A stretch of 64,000 bases of DNA, taken from NCBI GenBank assembly GCA_024220505.1, contig JAKZZE010000009.1, positions 754,001 to 818,000 of the forward strand. Reading direction: 5' to 3'. The DNA is from Rhizopus arrhizus. Its lineage: Eukaryota; Mucoromycota; Mucoromycetes; Mucorales; Rhizopodaceae. The notes beneath the pieces are model-generated. The model made no database searches. It saw only the letters and a list, made by a program, of their open reading frames with translations, and was not told where the DNA came from. This document shows, in pieces, positions 26,801-37,923 of this stretch. The stretch's first letter is position 1; each line of letters opens with the position of its first letter. Both the position numbers and the translations under genes were made by a program.

Positions 26801-28629
26801 GACAATAAAAGACTACACACATTCATTCAAGAATTAAAATCCCGTTATTGAATCATTTTATTTGTTTACCTTCTTTATTTAAATAAAATGGATCAATAAA
26901 AGAATAAAGAAAAGAAGAAAGTAGAATTAGGTCAAAATAAAAATGGAACAGAAAGGGAAAATACTAAAAAAAAAAAAAGATTGTTAATTGAATAAACTTT
27001 CCCATTTATTTATTTGCTGAGATTAAACATTTTATTATTCACACTTTGACCTACTTCACTCAATCATCCACGAGTCTAATATAGGCACTAAATCATATAA
27101 AGTGAGCTTGTATAAACTTTCTGCTTGAATTCTTTTCTGTTTTATTTTTATTATAACTTCGATATGATTTCATTGTTTTACTTGTAAAGTAATTTGCCGC
27201 TGCGGCTAAATTAAGAACACATGCTCCTGAATGGAATACTATTGTAAGATGTAATAAATCATTGTCCCTCAGCCGAATTGGTACAACTTGACAAAGATAA
27301 AATCCAATTTTTAGTTCAATCTTTATCAATATTATGCAATCTGCTTTACTAACTAATTGTTTTCACCTTTTTTATTCGTGTGTCATATTCATTGTTTTTA
27401 TTATTATTATTACTATTATTATTATTATGAACATTATGATTCCTATCGATATTGAACTTCATATTATATAGTATTCATACCAAAACACGTTTCTTACCTT
27501 GTCTTTCAAATCGATGAAGTTTTAACTGTTCTTTTCTAGTTCAGGTCAAACTAAACAAAAACTAGAGTGACGATCTTGAATTGAAACAGTATGACAGGAC
27601 ACGGTGTCTCAGCTGATTGAGGCGCCAGATATTCCATTTTAAGGTAATACACGCCTTAATTGTTTAATATTCTTCTAAAAGCAATCTTGTTCAGAAAAAC
27701 TTGTACTTTCTGCTAAATTTATACTCCATAAAAAATATTACCAAAATCAGTAAAAGACAAGCATCTTTTAAGAGTGACACTAAAAAATTGACATTTCAGT
27801 GGCCTATATTCTAAAAATAACATTGTTTTTTACGTGTCAAAGATTCATAACTAAAATAACCGTAGGATTTCATTTAAATCAGTTTACTTTGTGTTCCTTT
27901 CGAAAGGCGCCAAAGGCCCTGAAATAAACTTTGTGGTACAGAAACGTAGCCTATAAAATGAGATGATCTGGAACTGTGATATTGATTTTCGCTTGGATCA
28001 AATATATTGGTCCGACATGGACCATCGACAATTAATTTAATAAACAAGTAAAATGGATAAATTAATCACAATTGAAGCTGAATTCAAATGTATCAAGCAT
28101 TTACTGGTTTTTTCAAAGTAGTTTGCTCATTTAAAATTCACTTTATTTTTTATTTTTTTTTTTTTTTTCACTCTTTTGGTTCACATCGCTCACAGATGTG
28201 TGACTCCCAATTGTATTTATAAAATGTTTTGTTTTACTCTTCTCAGGAACCTATAAAAATAAACATTTTACCAACGAAAAGGAACAAGAACATAGTATAA
28301 TGAAAAATGCTAATACTCAGAATGGGTACTACAATCTAGATGACTTATCCTGTTCAGTTCAGCACGCATGGGATACGATAGTGACGGAAAGCGATGAAGC
28401 TTTTCTTAGATTGCATAAAAAGCTGCTAACTTTACAAAAAAAAAAAAGAAAAGAAAAGGATTTACAAATGATATATTGAAGTAAAATATTTTCAAGTATT
28501 AATTATATCAAGTTATTAATAATTGTATAAAAAATAAATTATTATATGACAATGTATAATAATACTAATTAGAGAGTGGCTAGTTTTTAACAACTATGGA
28601 AACAATTCATCTATCAGTGTCGGTCTTTA

Positions 28630-28631
<2 letters not shown>
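26801..28631. other. Sparse intergenic region with an ATT microsatellite
   Basis: Upstream of the DOCK gene. It holds an ATT/ACT repeat near 27393-27428. A plus-strand frame from 28300 reads NGYYNLDDLSCSVQHAWDTIV, which resembles the end of transposase-like proteins but is short and followed by an A-rich run. No gene supported. Confidence 0.4.
27393..27428 (+). repeat. (ATT)n microsatellite
   Basis: About a dozen ATT units, one changed to ACT. Confidence 0.8.

Positions 28632-28661
<30 letters not shown>
28632..28661 (+). repeat. Poly(T) tract, T30
   Basis: Run of 30 T. On the minus strand it is poly(A) placed just after the 3' end of the transposase relic. Confidence 0.95.
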
Positions 28662-28665
<4 letters not shown>

Positions 28666-28689
28666 GGATTGAGAAAACTCTTTTTCCAG

Positions 28690-29400
28690 TTTATCAACAT
28701 CGCTTTATTTAAGAAGTTCAACCTTGAGGAAATTGATGGTTCCAAAAGGTAATATTCAGCCGATAATACTGACGTCAACATCTTTTCTGCTATGAATCTG
28801 ATTTAGCTGACTCACCAACTCTTGACCAAGCTCTACCACGCATCATTTGAGTGTTGAATCCAGCTTCATCAATAAACATGTAGTTTTTCTGAAAATCAAC
28901 ACCCATTTCTTTCCACTTGCTGACAAGTTCTTATCGAAGACGAAGAGTTCTTTCTGAATCTCTCACATCATTATATTTGGAAGCTTATTTCAGACGAAAG
29001 AAGCATTGTTTCGTTAAATACTTCCATAGTCCTGGTAGAAAAAATGGGAAACCTTCAAACTGACTAACAACTGCTTTTTGACCATTTCAAGTATAGAGGG
29101 CGGATGGTCGTCAAAGTAAGACACCAGAAATCGCGTATGGCCAGGAAAAATCTTTTGCGGTGTTTCTCGATTTGACTCCTTCTTCAAAGAACCCTCAGGT
29201 AAAAGGGTATCATTACCCACATTGGATTCAACAAACAATTTATATGCCGCACTACGTGGAGTCATGCATCTTTTCGCTGCCACTGGAACTGATACCAACT
29301 TCTTCCTATAAACTTTCAATAAAACGATGAATTTGCTCAAGGCCGTATTTGTTCTTCTTTTTCTTATCTTCTGAAATAGTAATCGTATATAATCCAGTGG
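28690..29400 (-). pseudogene. Tc1/mariner-family (DDE) transposase relic
   Basis: Minus-strand frames show a decayed DDE_3-type transposase. In order: an HTH-like part with PRSAAYKLFVESNVG (about 29250), HTRFLVSYFDDHPPSILEMVKK (about 29100), then in a shifted frame the catalytic block KNYMFIDEAGFNTQMMRGRAWS (about 28870), where FIDEAGF holds the second Asp, and further down GTINFLKVE (about 28730). Stops and at least one frame change interrupt it. No terminal inverted repeats were identified by eye. The element is surely inactive. Confidence 0.75.
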
Positions 29401-30485
29401 TAATCTCCTCTAAATTCTCCACCATGTTCTTTTATCTGATTGTGGTGATATCGCCGTACTCATAAGTTACTTCCATGGCTTCCGTTTTACTTTTAAGCTA
29501 ACTTTCTATTAAAGGTCGATGATTAGGGCAGTCCATTTTCTAATTCAAAGATATATTAAAGTCTCTGTAAAGGTCTCTTGAAAAGTGTCTAATAATGATT
29601 TGAAGTGGTCTACAAATAATTTTATTGTGTCTCATTTGAAAGTTTGCAATTATCTCTAATAAAAATGAATTCGTCCAATAAAATTCTGTAATCGTCTCTA
29701 AAATTTTTTGCAATTGATTACACATCCAATTTCTGACCTTTTCTCCTTTTCCATCCCCCTTTTTTTTATCTTTTATTCACTCTTTTGACTTAAATTCATA
29801 ATTTCTTTACTGACATCTATGCTAAATAGCATTCAGTACAAGTGATGGCTTTTATTTGCTGTCTACAGGTTCTAATGTGATTTCCTGCAGAAATACTGAA
29901 TAGTGCCACTTTCAATACATACATCTTTCTTCATTCATTCTAAGAGCTTGTGACACACGTTTCTTAAAAACATGACTGAAGCTGTGTAAATGTTTGCATG
30001 TTTTAAAAAAAGACAAAATATTCAACATAAAGTATTATAAAAGTTTACATAATCATGCTTACCCAAGAAATGGGTCTTTTTAACCGTATTACGTGTAAAA
30101 ATATTTACTTTTTAATCATTAGATGAAAGAGAAAGAGAAAGGTGAAAATGTTTACCTTTTCTATACATCTGACAAGTTAACTGCTTTCTTTGGGTTTTTA
30201 CGCTTGTTTAATGTGTACAGAAAAAGGAAACAATTAAAAGTGAAGAATAAACAATGCTTGACCGTTTGTATATGAATCCTTTGATTCAAATGTTCGTGTC
30301 AATAAGTTCAAGAGAGGTCCAGCTTTAATGAGTATGCTTTAAATCAAATTTATCCAAGGAATAATACTTCTATAAATAAATGTATTTACTGTACTACATA
30401 AGAAACCTATTGCATACTTTATATCTTGTTTTATCTCGTTTTTCTTTTTCTTTTTTCTACTTTTTATGTCAATAAAATACTCAAA
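29401..30485. other. Intergenic, no gene seen
   Basis: AT-rich. A 61-codon minus frame (29540-29725) has no coding character. A pyrimidine-rich leader precedes the gene at 30486. Confidence 0.4.
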
Positions 30486-32067
30486 ATGTCAAAAAGATCA
30501 CAATCAAACGAAAAAGCTTGGAATAATTTCGATAGACTGTTATTAGAGGCTTCTAAGCTCAATCTATCAGAAGAAGTAGGCTCAGAAATTCCCTTTTTTA
30601 TCTATCATTGTAATAACCTATAAATAAAGCTTGGATTAAGAAACGAATCACAATACGTTCACTATGCTAGTTATAAAAAGGATTCGCCCCAAGACTGTGG
30701 GTCAACCGTTGAAAGTTCATCAGTCTATTCCAGTTCTCCGCCATTGTCTAGAAACTCAACACTATCCTCTATTGGCACTCGAAATTCTCTTTCGCCCAAA
30801 TTCCGCAGCCAAGAATCATCTAATAGTAGCCACTCTCTTAGAACAAACGATTCTCACTACGCCTCCAATCCGACAAACGATAAACTATATTCACCTTTAA
30901 GTAGCAACTTATCTCATTCACATTTGTTAAATTCATCCAGTAGTTACTATCCAAGAAAAAAAAGTAATTATACAGCAGTAGAGCCAAACGGTTGCTTCGT
31001 ACTTTGTAAAAACGGATGTTCAACCTTTCAAACAACAGTTCAGTGTCACCATCACTTTATTGTACCGGTGTTTGCTATTGTAATAATAATAAGAAAGAAA
31101 TGATTTGATTGACTTAACCCATGTTTAAAAGGCAGGAAATCAATTTGCAAACATGCTGCAGTTACTCTTCAATTACAAGGAAATAGATGCACTAACAGTA
31201 CGTATAAATCTAATGCTCACATATAAAACACAAGTGAATGGCTTTTTAAGCACATACTTGTAGCCTAAAGAAGACTGTGAGAAAACGATTGCTTGGCAGA
31301 TAGACAACAACCAATCTCTTGTAACCATATCAGAATTTACATATCAAGACGATCATAAAGATTCCTCTGATTTAAAGCAACCTTTAGAGAATTTGGGACA
31401 ACGACTCGGTATCACCACGATTTTGGTGACTGCTCCTTATGGCTCAATGTAAGTGAAGAAAAAGAGAAGTGGTAAACTGTTTTTAAAATATGCCATGTCC
31501 TCTTTCAGAAGTGAACTGTATACACTTTTAGATAAGCTCGCATTATCGGCCAATGAGTATAAACACAGTGGCCTATGCTCATGGTGGGGTCGTGTTGTGC
31601 TTGTCATTGATCAGCAAAACCTGATGAATGACGGAAAGGTCTATGACGAACGTAAACTGTTTTTAATGATTGAGATGCCCAAGATCATGAGTCGCTACCA
31701 ACTCGCAGAGCCATTATCTGTCCTTTTTGTTAGTACAGAATCATTTGATGAGATCAAACATACCCCATATGGAGGATACTATAAATTATACAGTCAGCGT
31801 ATCCTGTGGAGAATGATGGAAATGCACACACTCTGTAAAAGATGGATATACCATGATCTGGGCTACACAGCTGACGATGACCTAGGAGATGATGATACTA
31901 GCAGTAGTTGCAGTGACGACATGTATACTATGGCAACCGTCATTGAATATGAAAATGGCAAGAGAAGAAGGCGAAAGACAAATACACAAAGCATACCTAA
32001 TCATGAGAAGCTCAACTGTTTTCCTGGCGATGATGGCTCGAGCCTTCCAGACATAATTCCCAAATGA
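30486..32067 (+). CDS. Unrecognised multi-exon protein
   Basis: A plausible five-exon model: 30486-30575, from 30630 to about 31076, about 31132-31199, from 31264 to about 31448, and from about 31509 to 32067. The N-terminal part (MSKRSQSNEKAWNNFDRLLLEASKLNLSEE) is followed by a Ser/Asn-rich stretch, a Cys/His-containing piece (GCFVLCKNGCSTFQ), then a well-folded-looking region: LGITTILVTAPYGSM, SELYTLLDKLALSANEYKH, CSWWGRVVLVIDQQNLMNDGK, YGGYYKLYSQRILWRMMEMH, and an acidic tail with DDDLGDDDTSSSCSDD before KRRRRK. No family recognised. Length and open phase-consistent exons support a real gene. The join after exon 2 has three phase-equal donors and is the least certain. Confidence 0.65.
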
Positions 32068-32968
32068 ATATTAGCTTATACCTATTGATGCTAGGCACTC
32101 GTTTACATACGAGTTTGAGCAAAGCACCTTAAGGCTTGAAAATAACTATATGAAAAAATACGAAAATATACTTTGTGTACTACAAAGTGCAATACTAAAG
32201 CATGCTTACTCGAAAGCTTTTTTAAATAAAATTGTTAATCAAAGGCCATTTAATAATACATATATCTTGTCAAATTGCTTTAACAACTTACGCAGACTTT
32301 ACTGCAGCATGTTCAAGTTGCTTTTCTCAATCGCAGGATAAATTACTCTGCTGCCATGATAGTTGTATTCAAATTTAAAAGCTATCGGTGATTTCAACAA
32401 AGGCTTTGTTACTATTATTAAAGTGTAAGAAAAGAAAAAAGTATGGAATGATGAAAGTTAAAAATCCCTCGATTTGGAGGATAGAATGAGATAAAGAGAC
32501 GTAAACCGACAAGTTGAATAAGCTTGCAATTCACAGGATAATTTTTTATAGTAATGTGCTTGACTCTTTCAAATAGACACGATATCACCTTTATTTTATC
32601 AATTTCGACATGTTTAGCTTTAATAGAAAATACGCTCAATCATTTTTTCAGTAATAAATCACACATCACCTAGTTTTTTTTTTTTTTTTTTTTTTTTTTT
32701 GTGAGAATGAAGACTTTAAAATGGCCAGATTGAGTACATGCTTAAATTTGAGCTCGGAGGTTGGGAATTTTGTTTAAGACAATATAGTAAGTGTAGTTGA
32801 TGATATTCTTTATAGGAATACACTTCAAGCTTTGATGGTGTAATAGGAAAAGAAGTAATTCATCTCACTTCTCCTTCACACATACATATCAAAATCTCCT
32901 TTCTTTAAAACTCTAGCTTGAAATACCCAAAAATTTTGCACATGTAAATCACTGATGTTGGTTATGTT
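32068..32968. other. Convergent intergenic gap
   Basis: Between the unknown gene and the PI synthase gene, which converge. It contains a T27 run (32674-32700). Two frames of 63-73 codons have no coding character. Confidence 0.4.
32674..32700 (+). repeat. Poly(T) tract, T27
   Basis: Uninterrupted T run. Confidence 0.95.
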
Positions 32969-33967
32969 TTATTTATTCTTTTGAACCAAATTCTTTGCTC
33001 TATCCTCTTGGTCTATTGTTGCCAATGTTTTGCTTGCATTTACAATTTGAACAAGATTGATGAACTGCTTGCCAAAACAGACTGAGCCAGTTATACTAAG
33101 AGCAGCCCACCAGTACACTATTTGAGAAAGCCAAAATAAGCTCCATTTCTTTTGGTATCATGTAAACTTACCATTTAAAGCACCAGAGAAATTTAAAATG
33201 TAAAGCAAGACAAAAAAGAGTTCATTGCCAGCACACATAATAAATAGGACGATCTGATGATGATAATTTTAATGTTTTGTCTCATTTGTTTGAAGGATGA
33301 ATCTTACATTGTTTGTATAATAGATTCGCAAATACCAGCTTTGTTCTTCGCTGATTTTCTTATGACTGGATGATCCTGAAACCATAGAGCTTGTGTAATG
33401 TTTAATGCAAGAGGAATATATTTCATTGATATTTTTATTTTGTTTTACCTATACATGTGCATATAATGTGAACTAAAATCGAGCGAAATAAGGAATTGAA
33501 ATATTAATGTCCATTCAGGATATCGAATTGAAAGAAAACATAAAAGACATGTTGTTGTGCATCTAACTTTACAATCTAGCCTTCTCCATTTACTAGTACT
33601 TTCTCTACTTTTTACCTGTCAGTTACCATATCCAGTACAGAACCAAATTTACTACCTAATATAATTCATTAACTTGTCAAACAAAAATAAGAATGATATG
33701 TAATCTCTATCCTATTTTACTCACATTGATCAAAGTAACGAGCTGCATTTCCATCCACTGCATCCAATAAACAAGAAATACAATACAATGGTACACATAC
33801 TTTAGGATGCTCTGGCATATAATATAAAGACAAGGCTGCTAAAATAATTCGCGTATATCCTATTATATTATATTAATAACAATTAAATTAACAATACACA
33901 GCATACCAATGAGATTAGGTATAAATAAAAAGACATTTTCTTTTGAACGAGTTATTTTTGCAGGCAT
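32969..33967 (-). CDS. PIS1: Phosphatidylinositol synthase (CDP-alcohol phosphatidyltransferase)
   Basis: Seven short exons on the minus strand (33967-33907, 33859-33725, 33655-33616, 33562-33449, 33389-33308, 33253-33172, 33117-32969) give 220 aa, the usual Pis1 length; every join is in phase. The longest open frame of any exon is under 60 codons, so it is easily overlooked. The start is MPAKITRSKENVFLFIPNLIGY. The CDP-alcohol signature DG-x2-AR-x8-G-x3-D-x3-D is complete: VDGNAARYFDQ with CSKFGSVLDMVTDR. Then come membrane segments, the family motif LDFSSHYMHMYSS, GSSSHK, a long TM (FFVLLYILNF) and VYWWAALS. The enzyme makes phosphatidylinositol from CDP-diacylglycerol and inositol in the ER and is essential in yeast. 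Confidence 0.95.
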
Positions 33968-34982
33968 GTTTCTTTTCTAAATAATAACAAAAAAAAAAGT
34001 AAAGGAGAAAAAAAAAAAAAAGAAAAGAGTAAAATACGTTTTCTTTTTTCTTTTTAAGAGCCGCACATTGCACTTGTCATTATCATTGTTCTTGGCCCTG
34101 ACTTTGAACTCGAAAATAAAAAGTGGAAGCTTTCTACTTGTTAATAGTAAATGATCTGACCAAAGGAAGAAAAGACAAAGAGTTTACATGTTTTTTATTT
34201 CTATTTATAAAACATATCTATGAGATAGGATGTTAGTCTTAATACAAAACTATTTGTAATGCAACAACAGCCCATTTTTTCCCATTGTTCAACACCAACC
34301 CATTCCATGGCTGAAAATCATCAAGAATACAATGTTGTAAAATTTTCTAAGATTGAAAAACTCTAGAAATTTAACGAACATACTTCCTTTTATTTAGCTG
34401 CAGTAAATTCTTGTTTGGTTTACTTATTTAAATAGTTTTTGATATTAGAAAAAAAAAAGAGAGAGAATAGAATCTTTAGATGAAGCAAGCATTTGGTGTC
34501 ACACTGATAACGTGTATATGAACAAATTAGCAGAGTTGGGGATAAATTACTCTATAGATACCTTGTGGTAACTAAAGAATAAAGGGCAGTGAGAATAAAT
34601 CAAAAGAGCTCAATCTTCCTCAGAATGAAAGCAACAAAAGGGGACGTTGTGTTTAATAATAAAGGATATAATACAAAGAAGGGCTCTTATTTATGAATCC
34701 TAAATTAGCAAGTATTTCAATCAATTTTTACGCTCTATCAAAAATGAAAAAGAATCCACTTGATTGCTCATATGCAATTGTTTACAATGAGCTGTTCAAC
34801 TTTGACATAAAAGACATTCTTTTTTTTTTATTTTAATGATATACTATGTCAAGAAGTGATGAAAACATAAGTAACCATGTAATATTTTAGTAAATCATAT
34901 TATTTCTCTAAATGTATAAATCATTCGTCATAGTTGAAAATAGAATTAAAGGAGTTTGCTTTTTGTATTTCCTTTTTTTATA

Positions 34983-35026
<44 letters not shown>

Positions 35027-35036
35027 CTCTAATTAA
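33968..35036. other. Divergent intergenic region
   Basis: Separates PIS1 and the DUF202 gene, which are transcribed away from each other, so both promoters should lie here. AT-rich, with a T42 run just before ATG 35037. Confidence 0.5.
34985..35026 (+). repeat. Poly(T) tract, T42
   Basis: The longest homopolymer in the window. It ends 10 bases before the DUF202 start codon, so it is probably in the 5' UTR or core promoter. Length is likely to vary or be miscounted. Confidence 0.95.
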
Positions 35037-35477
35037 ATGATTGGGAAAAAGAAAGAAAGACTTATTCGAGGACATAGAGAAGATTCTGTTTTATTTACAA
35101 CTTATGAATTGCAAGATCTAAGAGGTACACATTGTGTGCATGATGATTGCCAGACGAATTAAACCTTTTTTTTTTCCTTTCTGCTTACAGCTCATCAAAG
35201 AACATTTGAGGGTGCCTATTGGAGAACAGCATTAGCAGCATTTTCAACGGGTTTATTGATTTTAAAAGTATTCACACGAGAGTTTTACAAGATTGGCATT
35301 ACATTTTTTGTATTTGGAATTGCCATGTTGGTGATTGCCGTTTGGAGAAGACGTACTTCCTTTGACGTCTTTGATCCTTCAATACCTTTCAAGACCAGTG
35401 GTGATTGGGTTGTCTTAACAACCATTGTTACCATGGCTACTTATATCATTTTATTGGTTTTGCTTTGGAACCTTTAG
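35037..35477 (+). CDS. DUF202-domain membrane protein (VTC1-like fold)
   Basis: Two exons (35037-35124, 35191-35477) give 124 aa. A basic N-terminus (MIGKKKERLIRGHRED) precedes the DUF202 core RTFEGAYWRTALAAFSTGLLIL, where the R-T-x-x-A/G-x-x-R-T-A pattern is typical. Three hydrophobic segments follow (about residues 46-62, 68-85, 103-121). The family includes the yeast vacuolar polyphosphate-polymerase subunit Vtc1 and small uncharacterised membrane proteins. The next gene downstream, in the same direction, is an inositol hexakisphosphate kinase, whose products regulate VTC through SPX domains, so a functional link is conceivable but not shown. Confidence 0.8.
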
Positions 35478-35966
35478 ACTTGCATAAAAAAAAAAAGAGT
35501 AAATACCTTGACTGACCTCCTCCTCCCCTTATTTTTTCTCACACTTATTATCCAAAAATGGATAGATTTTTTTTTGTTTTGTTTTTTGACAAGTCTTGTA
35601 ACATTAAAGAAAAGAAAAGATAAGCCAATAACAAGATATTTATTCATAATGTGCTATTATGAACTCAGAAATCTTTAAATAAAACATGGAATGGTTTCAT
35701 ACTTTGATGTCCTGATATTGATATTTTGATTCACGTGTGAACTCTTTGTTATTTTTGAAGCAAAACAATAAAGAAGCGTATTGACAGCCTACACGTGCAT
35801 TAACCCTGGATGAAAAAAGCCAATGGATGATTACATGCAGACCGTATCTGTGACGTGATTCATCCAATCGTTATTTATTTAGCTTCATTTGGATTTTTTT
35901 TCTTTTCTTTTTTTTTTTTTTTCTTTCTTTCTCCTTTTTTTCTTTCTTTCTCCTCTTTTGTTATTA
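35478..35966. other. Intergenic and long pyrimidine leader
   Basis: The last 80 bases before ATG 35967 are almost pure T/C. They are open in frame with the kinase but would encode only Phe/Leu/Ser, so they are read here as 5' UTR. Confidence 0.55.
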
Positions 35967-37715
35967 ATGATGCAATCCAAAGAATGTCGTATTTCAGATT
36001 GTGAAGAATCAGATGAAGAAAGTGAATGGGATTATGAGAGTAGTTCTGATAATGAAAATAGTTCAAGTGATGAATACAAAGATCACTACTTTGACCCAAC
36101 CAAGATTACCACTTCACTTCCTTTATTACCTTTCAACAATCAAGTAGGAGGACACGCGTCCTTTTTCAGGTTCTCTAAAAGAGCTATTTGTAAACCTGTG
36201 TCAGCAAGAGAACAAGAATTTTATGAACACATTGATACCCAACACCATGAATTATTACCTTTCACCTCTCAATACATTGGCGTTCTTAATGTCACTTATC
36301 GACCAGATCATGCTGTACCCGAGGTACTATTTGAAAAGAATAAGCATCTTTTGCGTGATTGGAGAGCTTGTCATCAAGGTCGACGTCTTTCTGAATCATG
36401 GGATGGACGAAAACAATTTCAAGAACAAGTCTTGCGCGAAGTCTTTTCACCCAAAGCTCTCAAGGAAAGATTGATTCAAGCTGAGGATTGGAAACGAAAA
36501 TTTAAACCTGATACAACACCAGAATTAGCACATAGTTATTCTGACCAATTTTTGATAGAAAAGACAATGAAGAAAGCAAAAAAACGTGATTGTCTTTGGC
36601 CGGAAGGTGGCCGGTCTATGCCAAACATGTCAGAATTCAATACGAAATCACTGACTGTGACAAAGATGACGATTGAACCTAGAAGACCTTCGATGATTAA
36701 TTCGACTACTTCATCACCTCACTTTTTAAATTATGACAAATCTGAAGATGAACCGATATTTACGATGGATGATATTTTGATAGAAAAGACACTAGTAGAA
36801 CAGCAACATCAAGAATCTTCAGCACCGCCACCTCTTTTACAAGTAGATTCATCTTGTCTTTCTCAAATAAATGATATAAAAACTGAAACAAGCGATAATC
36901 CATGGTCACTTCAGATTTATAATCGTGATTTACAAAGGATAAAGAATAGAAAACAAAGCGAACAAAAATACATTTTAATTGAAGATTTAACGGATGGAAT
37001 AAAATACCCTTGTGTGTTGGATCTCAAGATGGGTACACGTCAGTATGGTGTTTATGCTACACGTGAAAAGATGAAGAGTCAAACGATTAAATGTGAGAAA
37101 TCGACAAGTAAGATATTAGGTGTGAGAGTATGTGGTATGCAGGTAATAAATAATAATAAAGAATAAAGAATGGTTGAATAAAGATTGAAATAGGTTTATC
37201 AAACAAAGTTGAATGAATTTAGTTATCAAGATAAATACTATGGTCGTACTTTAACACCTTATACATTTCGTGATACATTACAAGCTTATCTTGATAACGG
37301 AAAAGGATGTCAAATACAACATATACCAGTGATTATAAGAAAGCTAAGAAGATTGGCAAGAATAGTGAAAACGATGGAAGATTATAGATTCTATGCTTCT
37401 TCACTATTAATGATTTATGATGGAGATCCAAATAGTAGTCGTAAAGTGGATGTAAGGATTATTGATTTTGCTAATTGTGTGACAGCAGATGATGTAAAAT
37501 ATGATTACAGCCAATTTAGTTATCCACCTAGGAATAAAGGACCGGATAATGGATATTTATTAGGACTCAAATCACTAGCACTTTGTTTTGAATGGATTTA
37601 TAAAAAACAAGGTGGGCCATTAGAAGATTTATATGTAGAAGGTGATGATATATTTAAAGATATTTTTGAACCTGCTAATGATGAAGTCTTGACTACTTTA
37701 TTACATTCATCCTAA
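35967..37715 (+). CDS. Inositol hexakisphosphate kinase (Kcs1/IP6K family)
   Basis: Two exons (35967-37142, 37194-37715) give 565 aa. An acidic Ser/Asp/Glu-rich start is followed by FNNQVGGHASFFRFSKRAICKPV, REQEFYEHI and FTSQYIGVLNVTY. The catalytic PxxxDxKxG motif is PCVLDLKMGTRQYG. Then GMQVY, the block SLLMIYDGD and the metal-binding IDFA (RIIDFANC), and NGYLLGLKSLALCFEWI. Between the N-lobe and catalytic motif lies a long variable insert, as in Kcs1. The enzyme makes 5-PP-InsP5 (IP7), controlling phosphate sensing, vacuoles and stress responses. The start was set at 35967 (ATGATG) because the upstream in-frame ATG 35889 would add a Phe/Leu-only stretch from the T-rich leader. Confidence 0.93.
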
Positions 37716-37923
37716 TCTGTTTCTGTATAAAATTATTTGTAAATTTATCTTTCTTCTTCTTTGTATAGTTTCCCCTTTCCTCCCCTCCCCCTCTCTCTCT
37801 CTCTGTCTCTTTTTCTTCAATGTATTATAAAACATTCATAATAAATGATATATTTAATAATAATTTTAGTTTAATTGAAATCTGAGTTGGTTCTTTTTTT
37901 CCTTTTCTTTTATTCACACTGAA

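Noticed and set aside
27093..27329. 78-codon minus-strand frame with a Leu/Ala-rich part
   Set aside because: No family and no coding neighbours; random frame likely.
28300..28480. Plus-strand fragment NGYYNLDDLSCSVQHAWDTIV as a gene
   Set aside because: Too short, runs into an A-rich stretch, no partner exons; at most a transposase remnant.
31130..31200. SWIM-like zinc motif (ICKHAAVTLQL) in the orphan gene
   Set aside because: That frame does not join to the following exon in phase; the alternative frame does.
35889..35966. Upstream start for the IP6 kinase
   Set aside because: It would add only Phe/Leu/Ser coded by a T-rich leader; the ATGATG at 35967 is the more natural start.
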